Source: Siphonodentalium dalli
Taxonomy: Eukaryota > Mollusca > Scaphopoda > Gadilida > Siphonodentaliidae
Length of the DNA: 64,000 nt
Direction of reading: 5' to 3'
Assembly: GCA_032622095.1 (NCBI GenBank)
Contig: CP136067.1
Span: 95,222,707-95,286,706 of the forward strand
Part shown: positions 36,100 through 45,483 of the stretch, one piece after another
How positions within the stretch are numbered: the stretch's first letter is position 1
Layout: each line of letters opens with the position of its first letter
Translations under genes and position numbers: made by a program
Notes under the pieces: generated by a model
What the model saw: the letters and a program-made list of their open reading frames with translations, nothing else
Told to the model about the DNA's origin: nothing
Databases searched by the model: none

Positions 36100-36720
36100 T
36101 CACCAATTAAGAGGTGCGTTTATACGACACCGACTAAAATCAAGATTAAAAACTTCTCTTCGAAACACAACATAATCAAAACTCTTAACCCGAGGAAAAT
36201 TGGACGGATTCAAGGCGGCCATTGGTTATGTGATGATATCGTTAGGCAATTTCAAAACCTTCTTGCAAATGATTTCCCAGTAATACGTGGTTTTCTTGAC
36301 CCATTGTATGCCCCGGTTGAAGACTCAAAAACGGGCCGATTTGTCCACAAGGACACAAACCTTCTCAGTAATTTTGGACCCACATAAATCGTTGCTCATG
36401 TTCACTATACTGGACACAGTCACTGGGTATCATCAACATACGCACAAATGATAACGATGATGCCGTGTATCTCTTTGACTCCATCTTTTCTCAATGACGA
36501 CATCCACACGAATTCAGTTATGGTCCATGTACGGAAGTAACCCCGCTCTGGGGGCATTTGGGGTAAGGATTCCACATATACAGAAACAGCCTAATACCTC
36601 TGATTGCGGGGTCTTTGCTTTAGCACACCTAGCAGAATTTGGCTACAATTCCCGATATGGACGAACAGAGTCGACCAGATTCTTACAACATTTGATGCGA
36701 CCTCATCTGACGAGTTGCCT
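36100..36720 (+). pseudogene. Ulp1/SENP-like cysteine protease of the MULE, broken
   Basis: Sequence from SPIKRCVYTTPTKIK onward includes PRKIGRIQGGHWLCDDIVRQ and FPVIRGFLDPLYAP. The catalytic triad region of C48 proteases is visible: VHYTGHSHWVSS (His near 36415), AVYLFDSIF (Asp near 36477) and QKQPNTSDCGVFALAHL (Gln and Cys near 36583-36625). In the family these enzymes cleave SUMO-like conjugates or process polyproteins. The three catalytic segments lie in three different frames, so at least two frameshifts have occurred, and a stop follows near 36386. Residues themselves are conserved, suggesting recent decay. Confidence 0.8.
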
Positions 36721-36769
36721 ATCGTCGGGGAAGGTTAATCGCTTTCCGAAAAATAATCTGTGTTGTAAT

Positions 36770-36919
36770 ATCAAAATGAAATTCACAGAAGCGTCGATTC
36801 TGAAAAGCTGTTCTCATTTGGGATGCTCAATGCCGGATTGTTTTGATAACATGGTTGAATGGAGTTTTTGTCGTAAATGGTATCTAAAATTAAGTTTAAT
36901 GGATCTCATTGATCAATAG
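36770..36919 (+). pseudogene. PHD-like finger at MULE C-terminus, degenerate
   Basis: The end of the last frame reads HLGCSMPDCFDNMVEWSFCR followed by KWYLKLSLMDLIDQ. The pattern C..MP...DNM..C..C..WYH..C of PHD fingers found at the ends of transposon proteins fits, but several zinc ligands (the Cys before SFC, the His after WY and the last Cys) are replaced here. The call rests on the spacing and the DNMVE/KWY residues. Stop at 36917-36919. Confidence 0.45.
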
Positions 36920-39100
36920 CAATTGCTGCCCAAAGTCCGCAAGAGGACATATCCAGCAAATTATCAAATCATACAGGTTCGTTCAGTTTCATCATCCCAC
37001 AATAGACTCGTTGAATTTTGTATACTAACATTTACCGGATTATTTTCCATGACACATATTTCGTACACAGATGGAAACCTGATTGACTTTCCTTTTGTAG
37101 TTTGTCTGTTGCTTACCGGGTGGGAGGTATTTGCTTGTACTAGCAGAAGATATGTTGCGAAGTCAAGGCTCAAAGCGGCATTTCCAACAACGAATATACC
37201 AGCGATGTGGTAAATCACATACAACTGTCAAACTATGTTCCTATATATTTCGATTGTGTGTTACTCTGTATGGTGTGGTATTGGAGTGTCGTGTCACCCC
37301 ATGCGCCCTCGTGATTTCCAGAAGTAGCTGAACAATTGCTTGTAAGACGATGTACCCCACTATGGACAGTTATCCCATGTTAGAGGAAGAGTCATATCAT
37401 CCATATCCTTCTATGCGGGTGAGTAGGTAGGATTACTTCTGGAAGGCTGTATATTCAGAAAACAACATATATTGAAGTATTGGAATGGTGTTTTATCATG
37501 GACACTGATATATTTTGGACTTTTGGTATCCCAATGTAAGTTTTAGCTCATACTGACACCAAAATGAAAATGACGACAATTGCAATTATTTGTATACATG
37601 CCATACACATGTTTATACCTGGAAGCGTATAACATTTTTCTAGTTAAGTTCAAATTAATGTGTGTATAGACCTGCTGATGACAGCAGGTCGGATGTCTGA
37701 AAACATACCATATTTTGATTACGGCGGTTAATGATTTCAGCATTATAATTCCACCCATCCGTCATATCTAACGCCAGATGTGTTACAGTTAAATTCAGAT
37801 GCATCTATAGTTATCCCATTATGGGCGACGTGATTGTACCGTGTGTGGTGCGTATCCTGATATTATATTGTGTTAGTGTTTGATATGCACATGGTTAAGA
37901 ACAAAATGGGGATCATGAGTTTTGGTGTAATTTGTCGCTGCATCTCAGAAATGACATATAGCAACAACTTATGTACAGACCAGAATCTGATCTATGGGTA
38001 ACTCATCCATAGCAACCGCATATGGGCGGAGCGATATCAGTAACTAGACACGATAGTCGTAGTTTAGTATGTACATGTGCAACATATCCTCGCAGAAATA
38101 CGCACACAATCGACCTATAATTGAAATAGGTACATTATGTGATTATTTGATTCTGAAATAATCAGATAGAGAGAGTGTTTGATGGGGCTAACCCCGGGAT
38201 TCTCGAATGTGCCGAGAGGCCCATTCCTTAACCCCTTAACCAGAAAATGGACTCATCTGTTATTTCATTTTATGGCGCGGGCCACAATGAAAACACATGT
38301 TAAATAGCGTAAACCTGAAAAATCGTGAGTTGGCTTATCTGTGTTATTGTCCGCACATAATCTGCGTAAAATATCATCATTGTTAGTCGATAATGTGACT
38401 AAAATATCTCATTTTAAGCATATTATCGACTCAAAATGAGGGGATTCTAAGCACATTATTATATCTACCTAAAATATGTTCTATTATAAGCCGATAATGT
38501 TCTGGTTTTCGAGAAAACAGGCTGTGATGCATGTGCATGAATATAAAGTGTACTAAACACACTACGACGCGTGTGTTATTTTGTTAGTTGATTCGGTACT
38601 TATGCCACAGTCGAATGATAGAGCTTGAGGCTGCGCCTCGTTATATCCTGCTGATATGGCAACTGTTCCCTATCAACAAACCCATTATCGCATTCTAGTT
38701 GTTCTTTGTGTTTGCCTGACTGAGTCTGTCGAACGATTTGCTTGTCAGTCATTCAATCAACAGCCGTCCGACAATCAACACTCGTCCGTGCTTCGAGAAC
38801 ATTGATTTTATGACCGATTATAATCGGGATTATATATTTAGAGCAACCGGACTCCGGATACCACCTACTACCTCTATCACCGACCGACGAGACAACAACA
38901 TCTGCTGGGGCACTACAGCTACCATCAACATGTAGTCCTTCTAGTGGCTAAGTACAGACTCGGCTGGATTCCAGCGACGGAAACAACCAAATGAGAAGAA
39001 TGTCAAAAATTGCTACTTTTATATTATTATGATTTTTCTAATAAAAAATGAGCCGTTTCGAGTGTCCCAGGTCTAGTTATCCCGAACTAGTTTCCCTCTA
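36920..39100. other. Intergenic after the MULE, nothing certain
   Basis: No gene recognised. The 3' end of the MULE is not placed. A TATAAAG at 38542-38548 is followed by mixed-composition sequence to 38990 with a 65-codon frame at 38738-38935 that I cannot identify. A degenerate repeat of ATAATGT..AAAATAT sits near 38385-38510. Confidence 0.4.
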
Positions 39101-39102
39101 AT

Positions 39103-39231
39103 CAGAGGGGGGGGGTCGGAGAAAAAAATTCAGGCACGTATTTTTCACGACCATTTTTGGACACCCACCCCTTTTAACACTAAAACAGAGATTTGCGGTG
39201 GTAAATTCACTGTAAACAGCTGTATATGAAT
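39103..39231 (-). repeat. Dispersed repeat with G-run, copy 2
   Basis: Reverse-orientation relative of 6881-7090: G run, ATTCAGGCACGTAT, ACACCCACCCCTTTTAACAC, AAACAGAGATTT, GTAAATTCACTGTAAACAGC. It lacks the extra G-rich stretch of copy 1. Confidence 0.65.
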
Positions 39232-39647
39232 TTCTGTGCATACTATTTGTCATGGATGTTAACATTGACATGTCAATAGGAACGAGTCATTTTGGGGTCA
39301 TTCGGCCAAAAAAAACATGGCTGGCAGCGGTCATCTTGAATTTCATTATTCAATCAATTAGCATGGGCTGCAGGCTATACTGTTTGTCTTATCATCATGA
39401 AATATTTCATTTATATTAATATTGACAATCTAAGGTGTTTTACGCCAAACTCATTGCAAAAACAGTCAAAAAGAATTGCAGGAAAAAACATTTTGAGTTG
39501 CGGATAAAATTGTTTGTAGGTCCCATCAATCACTCACTCACCCCATATGTGCCCGGAAAAAAAACACTTCTTGCTCTAATCGGGATTTATAAGGTTTGTG
39601 TGTGTCGAACGAATTGTTGGTACCATTGGTTTGCATACAATCGTTAC

Positions 39648-39661
39648 CATTTTGTTTCCAG
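39648..39661 (+). promoter_or_regulatory. Splice acceptor before peptide exon
   Basis: A pyrimidine-rich tract TTTTGTTTCCAG ends in AG at 39660-39661, one base before the ATG of the secreted peptide. This suggests a 5' untranslated exon upstream and fixes the start codon at 39663 rather than any upstream methionine in the same frame (39435). Confidence 0.6.
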
Positions 39662-39662
39662 G

Positions 39663-39926
39663 ATGCTGAACGTCGCCATTCTGCTATCATGTGTTGTCTT
39701 CGTGCATGCGATGATGACTGAGGACGTAATGAAGAATGACGAGGATGTGACCGAAGACCTTCCGTGCGAACCGTGTGACCACAACCACATCCCGCTGTGG
39801 GCGATAAAGAAGTACTCTAAAATATGTGCTCCATGCGGCCAGATGTTCGGGTCGAAGTATGATTACTGCTGTCACTGCGACAAGCTTGTAATGGCTAGAT
39901 GTCTGTATGCAATCACCAAACGATAA
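39663..39926 (+). CDS. Secreted cysteine-rich peptide, possibly SIS-like neuropeptide
   Basis: 87 residues. Residues 1-16 (MLNVAILLSCVVFVHA) are a typical signal peptide with cleavage likely after Ala16. An acidic spacer follows (TEDVMKNDEDVTEDL, 19-33). The mature part has eight cysteines at 35, 38, 55, 58, 69, 70, 72 and 80, an even number suited to four disulfides. The core KICAPCGQMF..YDYCCHCD resembles the ICXXC..YXXCC core of molluscan sodium-influx-stimulating (SIS) peptides; that family link is by memory of the pattern and is tentative. It ends ITKR. The start is chosen because a splice acceptor lies one base upstream and the signal peptide begins at this Met. No dibasic cleavage site precedes the cysteine core apart from KK at 49-50. 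Expressed protein function is unknown. Confidence 0.7.
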   Translation: MLNVAILLSCVVFVHAMMTEDVMKNDEDVTEDLPCEPCDHNHIPLWAIKKYSKICAPCGQMFGSKYDYCCHCDKLVMARCLYAITKR

Positions 39927-40095
39927 TCAACCAAACCAAATTTAATGTGGAATTATAGGACATCACTAAACGATCACTATCATGACGTGTGATGGTTCAA
40001 TTCCAGCCACTGAACCTCTTGCAGGAAGATGGCGAGCTAGCAGCTCTGTTTTAGTCATCACCAAACGATGATCACCCGAACGTGTGATGTCTCGC
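39911..40095 (+). repeat. Three spaced copies of CATCACCAAACGATGATCAC
   Basis: Related 18-20 bp motifs at 39911-39928 (overlapping the stop codon), 39961-39980 and 40056-40075. The last two are each followed by ACGTGTGATG. They lie in the presumed 3' untranslated region of the peptide gene and suggest that its tail expanded by duplication. Confidence 0.55.
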
Positions 40096-40431
40096 TCCTG
40101 TTCGTGCTATAAGATGTCAAGCTGTATGTACCTCAGCACGGAACGCTGAACACACACACACAAAACTATTAGATTGTCTACGCTTCCAATGGACATTACA
40201 TGCATCATATATATACATCGGTCCAATACAATAGAAACCAGATTGCGAGACATCTATTTTGTTATACAATCAACTAATTATTTCCCATAGGCGACAGTGT
40301 TAGTGTTACGCCATGACCACGAATCATTACGGTACTGAGCCAAACTTGAAATATGTTGGCGTTTAGCACTCCACGTCGGACATAAGTTGTCAAAAAAAAA
40401 AAAATGGTGCCTTACCATACTTAATCCTGGA

Positions 40432-40437
40432 AATAAA
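40432..40437 (+). other. Possible polyadenylation signal
   Basis: AATAAA about 500 bp beyond the peptide stop codon. Position is plausible for a 3' end, but the hexamer is common in AT-rich sequence. Confidence 0.2.
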
Positions 40438-40439
40438 TT

Positions 40440-41750
40440 GGCATTTCCACAACTATCCCCTTTTGTGCACAACATTTCAGTATATAAAAATACCCAACCC
40501 CTACCCAAGTTTGCGTCAAACGTAGACGCTTGACGAAGAATCCCACACAAATGGCCGAGGAATTAACATAGCCTATGAATTTCTTTCACATTAAACACTG
40601 GCAAACCAAGATATTATACACCATTCAGCTGTCGGTAATTTGTTTGACTCGAGTTTCCCTACACAAATGCCAAGGGGCATAATTTCAATTATTTAGTTGC
40701 TTATAACCTATTCCAGTATGATATTCGTCGAATAATGATTTAAAATAATAGTAAAATTGTTCTTTTCCTTTTGAACTCCTGGTCTATTTAAGGTTTTCAA
40801 ACTTCAAACTATTGGGCTTGGTTTGTTGCATCTCCTCTCTATTACAATATAAGGACATGCGCATGTATATAAAACGTGGAGGTTCTAATCACCCACGTCC
40901 GTAATATCCGGATATCAAGTTATACTCAGAGAAATTACTTGGTTGGTTTGATATCAGCCCAATGTAACGTAATGTCAGCCTGAGACCGAATGTCGAAGGC
41001 TGATATGAGGTTACCAAGGGATGATTCCTGCGATATCAAACCAACCAAGTAATATCCCATGTATTAATTATATCGCCTCTTAGTCGCAGCGTAAGTTGGA
41101 CAACTCTTTCAAATGATTGACGTCCAAACAATCGTTATCTGCGTATTAGTTAGCGTAGTAGAGTTACAGCCCTTGGTGATGTCGTAAAACGATATTGCTC
41201 ACATTTGTAATGTTGCAAAACGATATCGCTCGATTTAAGGGCAAATTGAAGCGATATGCATATAATTCAATAAGATGTATATGTATGTCGCAATTGCCCA
41301 TTTATTGCCACAATCAAATATGTTGAAAATGATATTTACACCCAAGTGACAAATGTATTTGTTATTTTAAGTTATCAACACAAACGATTTTTGTCAGAAT
41401 GAAAGTAACAACCAAACGCGCGTTATCCTTACATTGTGTAAAAAAACAAAACAAAAAAAACATCAACGCACCAGTATGATTTGACTGGTTCCCGGACTAT
41501 AAACCTTGCCACCGCTCTGCTTTGGACGCCGTTATTATGGGAGGGCACGTCACAGAGCGATAGCGCCGTAGTGTTTCACATATGAACCAGGGACGAGTCC
41601 ACAGTATGATATCGACTTGATCACATTTAGAATTTGAGTATATAGTATGTGAACTTTAGTACTCATTTGGAGTGGTGTTGGGGATATATGAGCAGACGCC
41701 AGCCAGACGAAAAGATAATTGGTGAGAAATGTTTAGATATTTTTTTAGCA
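40440..41750. other. Intergenic with one inverted repeat
   Basis: No gene recognised apart from the inverted repeat at 40934-41053 and an A-rich run at 41440-41460. Confidence 0.5.
40934..41053 (+). repeat. 120-bp inverted repeat with perfect arms
   Basis: ATTACTTGGTTGGTTTGATA (with TC next) at 40934-40955 is exactly inverted at 41032-41053. The 76-bp centre contains GTCAGCCT/AGGCTGATAT-like sequence. It looks like a small MITE or foldback; no target duplication is obvious. Confidence 0.7.
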
Positions 41751-41754
41751 ATAA

Positions 41755-41982
41755 ATATCCTGTGCCAGTGCATTATCTTATATATGCGAGTCCCCCAAGG
41801 GAGCCTCGCATATATAAGAGAATGTACTGGCTTACAATATCAAGGTAAATAGTGTTAGGCCAATGCATTCTCTTATAGATATGAGGCGCCAGATGGGTGA
41901 CTCGCATATACACTGTATAAGAGAATATAATGGCACAGGGTTTTCGCAAAATTTCAGGAAGCTCTAGTCATGAGAGGGTTAA
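41755..41982 (+). mobile_element. piggyBac-like TTAA double-hairpin element P4
   Basis: Two successive hairpins: stem GCCAGTGCATTATCTTATAT..GCGAGTCCCC, then the linker TTACAATATCAAGGTAAATA, then a second stem GCCAATGCATTCTCTTATAG. It ends GGCACAGGGTTTTCGCAAAA, CAGGAAGCTCTAGTCATGAG, AGGGTTAA (TTAA 41979-41982). A left TTAA end was not found. Confidence 0.7.
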
Positions 41983-43271
41983 AAATATGTGAAAATAGAT
42001 ATGCAGGTGTTACCTTTGTATATTAACCCTTTCTTTACTAAATGGATTCTCCCATCAAGTGATAAATATATACATTGTAATAGTCTATTATTCATTTGGA
42101 GGGATGTTTGTGTAATAAAAGCACGACAGACAGATGGAAAGCTAATACAAGAGCAGAAGGATTCATATTCTTTGGTGGGAAATGTTCAGATAATAAGTTC
42201 AGCAAGCGACCTATATGATTTTTGAACTTATTATTTGAAAATTTCATATGGAAACTACTCGTGAATAACGTACGTTTCATCCGCATCTCCTTGACGTCAA
42301 ATGACGCACATGGCGTTCGACTCAATAATGGAACCAGAACTATGACATAAAATCACCATCACAAATGTCATACGCTCTGCATGTGCCTAAATAACACTGT
42401 AAGCCTGTATTTTAACATTCGGATTCTAAGACGGGTGACTTTTAATAAACACAGAATGACACATAACACTTAATAATGGTTTCGTTGATACGGCACTTGT
42501 ACCCAAAATACAGTTTTGTCAAACTTGTTGGGTTATCCAAACTTGGGTCAATGGTCGGGTAAAATTCCAGAAGTTGGGTACAATTGTTGTGTTAGATTGT
42601 TGGTTAGAATGTTGGTTAGAGTCGTTTTGTTAATACTCAATGGCTTTCAATTACGCCCCATGATAAATATTTGATTGATGTGAGCCCGCTTTGTCATATT
42701 TTCTACTCTTTGTTTGATGCAAACTAAAATAAATACGCGGTCAAGGCATCTGTTATGTCGGAAATATACAATTGTAGCATTGCTTGTGACTTTGATACAA
42801 GTATTCTTTTCTAGGTTGTTAATTTATTCCTGAAAAGTAAGTAAATATATGTTAAACCTAGCTTCGGACTGTCATATTACATACTAGGTTCAAAGTCTGG
42901 TTTAATTCAATATCTTTCATCAGATTACGTGGTCAAAACTCATTTATTGAAATGAAATATATTTATATTATTGTCATAGAATTTCTCAAAACATATGTTT
43001 AGTGACTTCAAAACCCAATATTTGGTAAATGTAACCCAACATTTAGTTATAAAGTCGGGTTACCATAACCCCACTAGTTTGGTCGGCTTCGGTTGACTAA
43101 ACGTTATGTTAGAGTGTGACTAAACTTCAGTTATATTCAACCAAATTTTTTTTTTGAGTGTGTTTTGTGCCATCACGGAAGATAGAATTCGTCTCTCGTT
43201 CTACCCTTCCGTGTCTGCACAGTCTTGTCACGTACCAACAAACACATTAACACGCTTATGAGGTATGTGTA
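41983..43271. other. Intergenic, nothing recognised
   Basis: AT-rich, no gene recognised. TTAACCCTTTCTTTACTAAA at 42023 resembles one unit of the 45-bp minisatellite at 50 kb. Confidence 0.5.
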
Positions 43272-43273
43272 TA

Positions 43274-43487
43274 CAGTAATGCCTTAAATAATCGACTCCT
43301 TAACCACATCAGAAATATGGGTAATTTTTCAGGATTTAGTCGGAAATATGGATTGTTGCCATTCATCGGAAAGCTCTCACTGAGAGCTTTCCGATGAATG
43401 GCAACAATCCATATTTCCGACTAAATCCTGAAAAAAATACCCATAATTCTACTGTGTTTAAGGAGTCGATTATTTAGGGCATTACTG
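43274..43487 (+). mobile_element. TA-flanked foldback element F1 (mariner-like ends)
   Basis: 214 bp, almost entirely one hairpin: CAGTAATGCCTTAAATAATC..CTCCTTAACCACA on the left and its inverse on the right, meeting at AAAGCTCTCACTGAGAGCTTT. It is flanked by TA on both sides. The TA target and CAGT terminus suggest the Tc1/mariner superfamily. Relatives occur at 57394-57610 and 58911-59065. Confidence 0.8.
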
Positions 43488-43703
43488 TATATGCAGATAC
43501 TATTAGTGCTATTATTAATATAGCCAGTAATCGGTGGCATCCAGTGTGTGGACCACAAACCTGTCTTATAATCCGAAATCTAACCAGCTTTGCATTTTCA
43601 TATTTAACACGGTGTTGACATAGTATAAGGGCCAAGTCTTTCATGGACTTGATTGTTCTGATTGTTGGATTGTCTAACTAGCATTCAGTCTAAGAGATAT
43701 ATG

Positions 43704-43969
43704 CTAACCCTTTCATGGCGGGAGTTGCGCTGGTGCGGCATTAAAATCATGTGCCAGTGCATTCTCTTATATATACCAGTCTCCTATATATAGGGAGCCT
43801 CGCTGATATAAGATAATACACTGGCTTACAATGTTTAAGGTAAATATTGTTAGTTCAATGTACTCTCCTATATACGCGGGGCTTCCTATGGGAGACTCGC
43901 ATATATAAGAGAATGCATTGGCACAAGTTTTTCGCAAAATTCCAGGAAGCTCAAGTCATGAAGGGTTAA
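43704..43969 (+). mobile_element. piggyBac-like TTAA double-hairpin element P5
   Basis: Left end CTAACCCTTTCATGGCGGGA (TTAA changed to CTAA), two hairpins (first stem GTGCCAGTGCATTCTCTTAT, second closing with GAGAATGCATTGGCACA) joined by TTACAATGTTTAAGGTAAAT, then TTTTTCGCAAAATTCCAGGA, AGCTC..CATGAAGGG and TTAA at 43966-43969. Same architecture as P4 and P6. Confidence 0.75.
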
Positions 43970-44013
43970 ATCATTTTAGATCGAAAGTCGAATATTTCTA
44001 CTTTAGATAAAAC

Positions 44014-44290
44014 TTAACCCTTCCATCACTGGAGCTTCCTGAAAGTTTGCGAAACCCTGTGACAATGCATTCTCTTATATATACGAGTTTCCGATAGGGA
44101 GCCTCGCATATATAACAGAACGTTCTGGCTTACAAGGTCAAGGTAAATATTGTTAGACCAGTGCATTCTCTTATATATATATGAGGTTCCCTTTTGTGAA
44201 ACACGCGTATTTAAGATTAGTAATGCACTGGCACGCGATCTTTAGTGCTTCACCAGCGCAGCTCCCGTTATGAACCACATGAAGGGTTAA
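44014..44290 (+). mobile_element. piggyBac-like TTAA double-hairpin element P6
   Basis: TTAA at 44014-44017 and 44287-44290; left end TTAACCCTTCCATCACTGGA with GCTTCCTGAAAGTTTGCG next. Two degenerate hairpins with GACAATGCATTCTCTTATAT and GACCAGTGCATTCTCTTATA stems, joined by TTACAAGGTCAAGGTAAATA. The C-terminal part of the minus-strand frame at 44171-44755 reads into it. Confidence 0.75.
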
Positions 44291-44755
44291 ATTACCATTG
44301 GTTGAACAAATACAACTATATGAGAGAATCATCGCGTCAGATTGAACTCCCATGCTTGAGTTCGGAAGTTTGATATACCGGTTGGAAAATTGAAACGTAA
44401 GAGAGGAAGGGGTAAAATGGAATTTTCCGGACTGGGTTTGGGTTTTAAGGGATGCATTTGGAACAGTTGAACACCACAACGGAGATTCTCCATCAACGCC
44501 CATGGTGGATGAAACGCCATCGCTTGTCAGAGAGTAGTTTTGATAATTGCTTGGTGAGCGAACTATCTGCCGGGCTACAGTCTTCCAACTATTTCCCGCC
44601 CGCTGACTGACGTTACAATCTGGCGCAAGGCCCGAATTTGGCGTGATGCCAGAATTGTCCAAATTCTGACCCGAGTCCATAATTTTGCGAAATATCGCCC
44701 GGGTTATAGTCTTCGAACTATTTATCCGACTGGTGACGTCACGGTTGGCATGCAT
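44171..44755 (-). CDS. Hypothetical 194-codon frame, likely repeat-derived
   Basis: I do not recognise a domain. The frame starts MHANRDVTSRINSSKTITRA and contains two related segments: residues about 8-30 (SRINSSKTITRAIFRKIMDS) and about 50-70 (QRAGNSWKTVARQIVRSPSN). At the DNA level both derive from a tandem motif CAGTCTTCCAACTATTT / TAGTCTTCGAACTATTT spaced about 130 bp apart. Its last 40 residues are translated from TTAA element P6, so at least that end is not an original protein. No signal peptide or membrane segment. It could be a decayed dispersed element rather than a host gene. Confidence 0.2.
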   Translation of the reverse strand: MHANRDVTSRINSSKTITRAIFRKIMDSGQNLDNSGITPNSGLAPDCNVSQRAGNSWKTVARQIVRSPSNYQNYSLTSDGVSSTMGVDGESPLWCSTVPNASLKTQTQSGKFHFTPSSLTFQFSNRYIKLPNSSMGVQSDAMILSYSCICSTNGNLTLHVVHNGSCAGEALKIACQCITNLKYACFTKGNLIYI

Positions 44756-44827
44756 GAGGCGAGAATGTTGTCAACTTGTCATATACATATATGTATGATA
44801 GAACACATTACCTAGTGTGTGTCTTCT

Positions 44828-44881
44828 GAACAGCAAGCAGGCTTGATTATCGAATTCGTTCGATAGACTTGCTTGCTGTTC
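44828..44881 (+). repeat. Short hairpin
   Basis: GAACAGCAAGCAGGC and GCTTGCTGTTC pair around an inner ATCGAATTCGTTCGAT palindrome. Confidence 0.6.
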
Positions 44882-44981
44882 AACAGACGCCACCTCGGGA
44901 AAACAAATAGTTCTCACTATTCCACACCAAGGCAGTCAATATGTGCACACAATTTACACACTTTCTATAATCGTGGCGGTT

Positions 44982-45191
44982 TTAAAAGTACTCAATCCGA
45001 TCAGACGCTCCTAAATTAATCTTTCTTTGGCTTCGGGGGTAAAAACATTTGATTCGAGTCGAGGAAGCCACCATTCAAAGCTCAGAGTGATCAAATATCG
45101 ATTTTTGAAGTTCGTTAATTTTTCGAGATGTGGCCCCCGAAACCAAAGAAATAGTAATTTAGGACTGTCTGATCGGATGGAGTACCTTTAA
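44982..45191 (+). mobile_element. TTAA-flanked non-autonomous element T2, short form
   Basis: TTAA 44982-44985 and 45188-45191; ends TTAAAAGTACTCAATCCGAT and the reverse of TTAAAGGTACTCCATCCGAT. The interior keeps GGCTTCGGGGGTAAAA and GATTCGAGTCGAGGAAGCCA of the T1 family but lacks the middle. Its right TTAA is also the left TTAA of P7. Confidence 0.75.
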
Positions 45192-45364
45192 CCCTTTGAG
45201 TGCCAGGTCCGATTTTTGTATCAACCCATATACCCTGTGCCAATGCATTATCTTATATAATAACGCGAGTCGACCATAGGTCTCATCGCATATATAAGAG
45301 AATGCATTGGCCTAACAATTTTTCATCATTTGTTTTTATTTTTTAGAATTGTTTAAAATTTTAA

Positions 45365-45410
<46 letters not shown>

Positions 45411-45483
45411 TTTTTTTAGGGCCGATTTTACTGACCGTAAATTAGGGCCGATGAGATCGGTCCCCTGGCACTGGAAGGGTTAA
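45188..45483 (+). mobile_element. piggyBac-like TTAA element P7
   Basis: TTAA at 45188-45191 and 45480-45483. Ends TTAACCCTTTGAGTGCCAGG and the reverse of TTAACCCTTCCAGTGCCAGG; the two ends share CCGAT-type subterminal sequence. It holds one hairpin (CCTGTGCCAATGCATTATCT.. to ..GAGAATGCATTGGCC), then TAACAATTTTTCATCATTTG and a 36-base A run (about 45372-45404). Confidence 0.8.

Larger units (their letters stand above)
33090..36919 (+). mobile_element. Mutator-like (MULE) DNA transposon with SWIM, Ulp1 and PHD-like parts, decayed
   Basis: A plus-strand transposon remnant with parts in the order MULE transposase (33090-34262), SWIM zinc finger (34548-34769), Ser/Asn/Thr-rich linker (34886-35657), Ulp1/SENP-type cysteine protease (36100-36720) and a decayed PHD-like finger (36770-36919). 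A TTAA element sits in the linker (35658-35996). Many frame changes and stops split the reading frame, so it is dead. Coupling of MULE transposases to Ulp1-like proteases is known from plant MULEs. I could not identify long terminal inverted repeats or target duplications, so the outer limits are those of the coding matches. Confidence 0.8.

Noticed and set aside
38520-38990. TATAAAG-containing segment that could be taken for a solitary retroelement LTR or a promoter
   Set aside because: No matching second copy, no clear end pair and no target duplication were visible.
39663-39926. Insulin-like A-chain reading of the CC-containing core
   Set aside because: The CC-X-C-X7-C spacing and absence of a B-chain do not fit insulin-family peptides.
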